Source: Gemmatimonadota bacterium
GTDB taxonomy: Bacteria > Gemmatimonadota > Gemmatimonadetes > Gemmatimonadales > GWC2-71-9
NCBI GenBank assembly: GCA_027294455.1
Contig: JAPULZ010000205.1
Span: 1 to 33,268, forward strand
Length of the DNA: 33,268 nt
Reading direction: 5' to 3'
Under the pieces are notes generated by a model. It worked only from the letters and a program-made list of their open reading frames with translations, did no database searches and was not told the origin of the DNA. Made by a program: the position numbers and the translations under genes. Position 1 is the first letter of the stretch, and each line of letters starts with the position of its first letter. Shown piece by piece: positions 32,699 through 33,268 of this stretch.

Positions 32699-33268
32699 AT
32701 GGGTAGTGTGCGATTGGGCGTTCGCGAGAACGGGGCGCAGATCTCCGTCCTTTTGCTCGTCGTGGTGTTCATCGGTGCGATCGTCGGGGTCGAACGATCC
32801 GTCCTTCCGCTCCTGGCAGAGTCGGAATTCGGCCTCGTGTCGGCCACCGCCACGGTCAGTTTCCTCGTCGCGTTCGGCTTTGCCAAGGCCGTGGCCAATT
32901 TCCTCGCCGGCGACCTGGCAAACCGCGTGGGCCGGCGCCGCATCCTCCTGATCGCCTGGGGGTTCGGGATTCCCGTTCCTCTACTGCTCATGTGGGCGCC
33001 GTCGTGGGGCTGGATCGGATTTGCCAACTTGCTGCTCGGCATCAACCAGGGCCTCGCCTGGTCTACGACGCAGATCATGAAGATGGATCTCGGCGGACCG
33101 CAACGGCGGGGCCTCGTCATGGGGTTGAACGAATTCGCGGGGTATCTCGCGGTCGCCTTTGCCGCCCTCGGGGCGGGGTACCTTGCGGCCGCGTATGGGC
33201 CCCGGCCCGCACCCTATCTGATCGCCCTCGTGGCCGCCGTGCTCGGGTTGGCGGTGACGCTCTTTGCG
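32699..33268 (+). CDS. MFS transporter (3' end outside window)
   Basis: ATG 32699, with GGGAG about 8 bases upstream, opens a frame of 190 codons that runs off the right edge. At least five transmembrane helices are visible ('ISVLLLVVVFIGAIVGVERS', 'LLIAWGFGIPVPLLLMWAP', 'LAVAFAALGAGYLAAAYG'). MFS motif A appears between helices 2 and 3 as GDLANRVGRRRILLI. Also visible are 'NQGLAWSTTQIMKMDLGGPQ' and 'RRGLVMGLNEFAGYLAVAFA', as in major facilitator exporters. The substrate cannot be judged from half a protein. Most of the ~400 residues expected would follow, with the second six-helix bundle outside the window. Confidence 0.85.
   Translation, partial: MGSVRLGVRENGAQISVLLLVVVFIGAIVGVERSVLPLLAESEFGLVSATATVSFLVAFGFAKAVANFLAGDLANRVGRRRILLIAWGFGIPVPLLLMWAPSWGWIGFANLLLGINQGLAWSTTQIMKMDLGGPQRRGLVMGLNEFAGYLAVAFAALGAGYLAAAYGPRPAPYLIALVAAVLGLAVTLFA

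Overview
The window is GC-rich bacterial chromosome, densely packed with exported proteins. Its gene content (PadR-coupled MacB/FtsX-type 'ADOP' permeases, a DUF1592/DUF1552/ankyrin cassette, secreted S8, S9 and M28 peptidases, a BNR-repeat protein and a TMTC-like TPR membrane protein) is typical of Gemmatimonadota and Acidobacteriota. I cannot choose between these phyla from this sequence. I see no rRNA, tRNA, CRISPR array, phage or intact transposon.

Layout. Positions 1-8171 (minus strand) hold a truncated BNR-repeat exported protein, a DUF1028 protein, and the cassette DUF1592 cytochrome-like protein > DUF1552 Tat protein > periplasmic ankyrin protein, which ends in a strong hairpin. Positions 8288-9819 hold a frameshifted lipoprotein-like gene divergent from a PadR regulator that has its own palindromic operator, followed by a wrecked ADOP permease gene. 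Positions 10061-11972 are a tight three-gene operon of unknown function (secreted, membrane-anchored, secreted). Positions 11973-12375 are a gene graveyard where an N-acyl-D-amino-acid deacylase fragment abuts a DUF2911 fragment on the opposite strand. Positions 12376-15984 (minus) hold a TMTC-like TPR membrane protein, a lipoprotein with a duplicated Cys-containing domain, and a small orphan protein. Next come a MATE exporter (plus), an intact ADOP permease with its PadR regulator (minus), a large TPPII-like subtilase (plus), and an M28 > S9 peptidase pair (minus). The right end carries a Ser/Thr kinase C-terminal remnant, an HTH protein, a secreted protein of unknown function, a second intact ADOP permease without PadR, and the start of an MFS transporter that leaves the window.

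Themes. (1) Extracellular or periplasmic peptide degradation: S8, S9 and M28 enzymes all carry export signals. (2) Export and membrane remodelling: two complete ADOP permeases, one dead one, and MATE and MFS carriers. (3) A periplasmic redox/structural cassette of unknown function. (4) A scattered family of palindromic repeats (core GGCGAGGCATGCCTCGCC) at gene ends. Two copies lie at the stop codons of the genes they follow.

Several real genes are easy to miss. The genes at both window edges are cut by the boundary, and four decayed genes are recognisable only from fragments in different frames.
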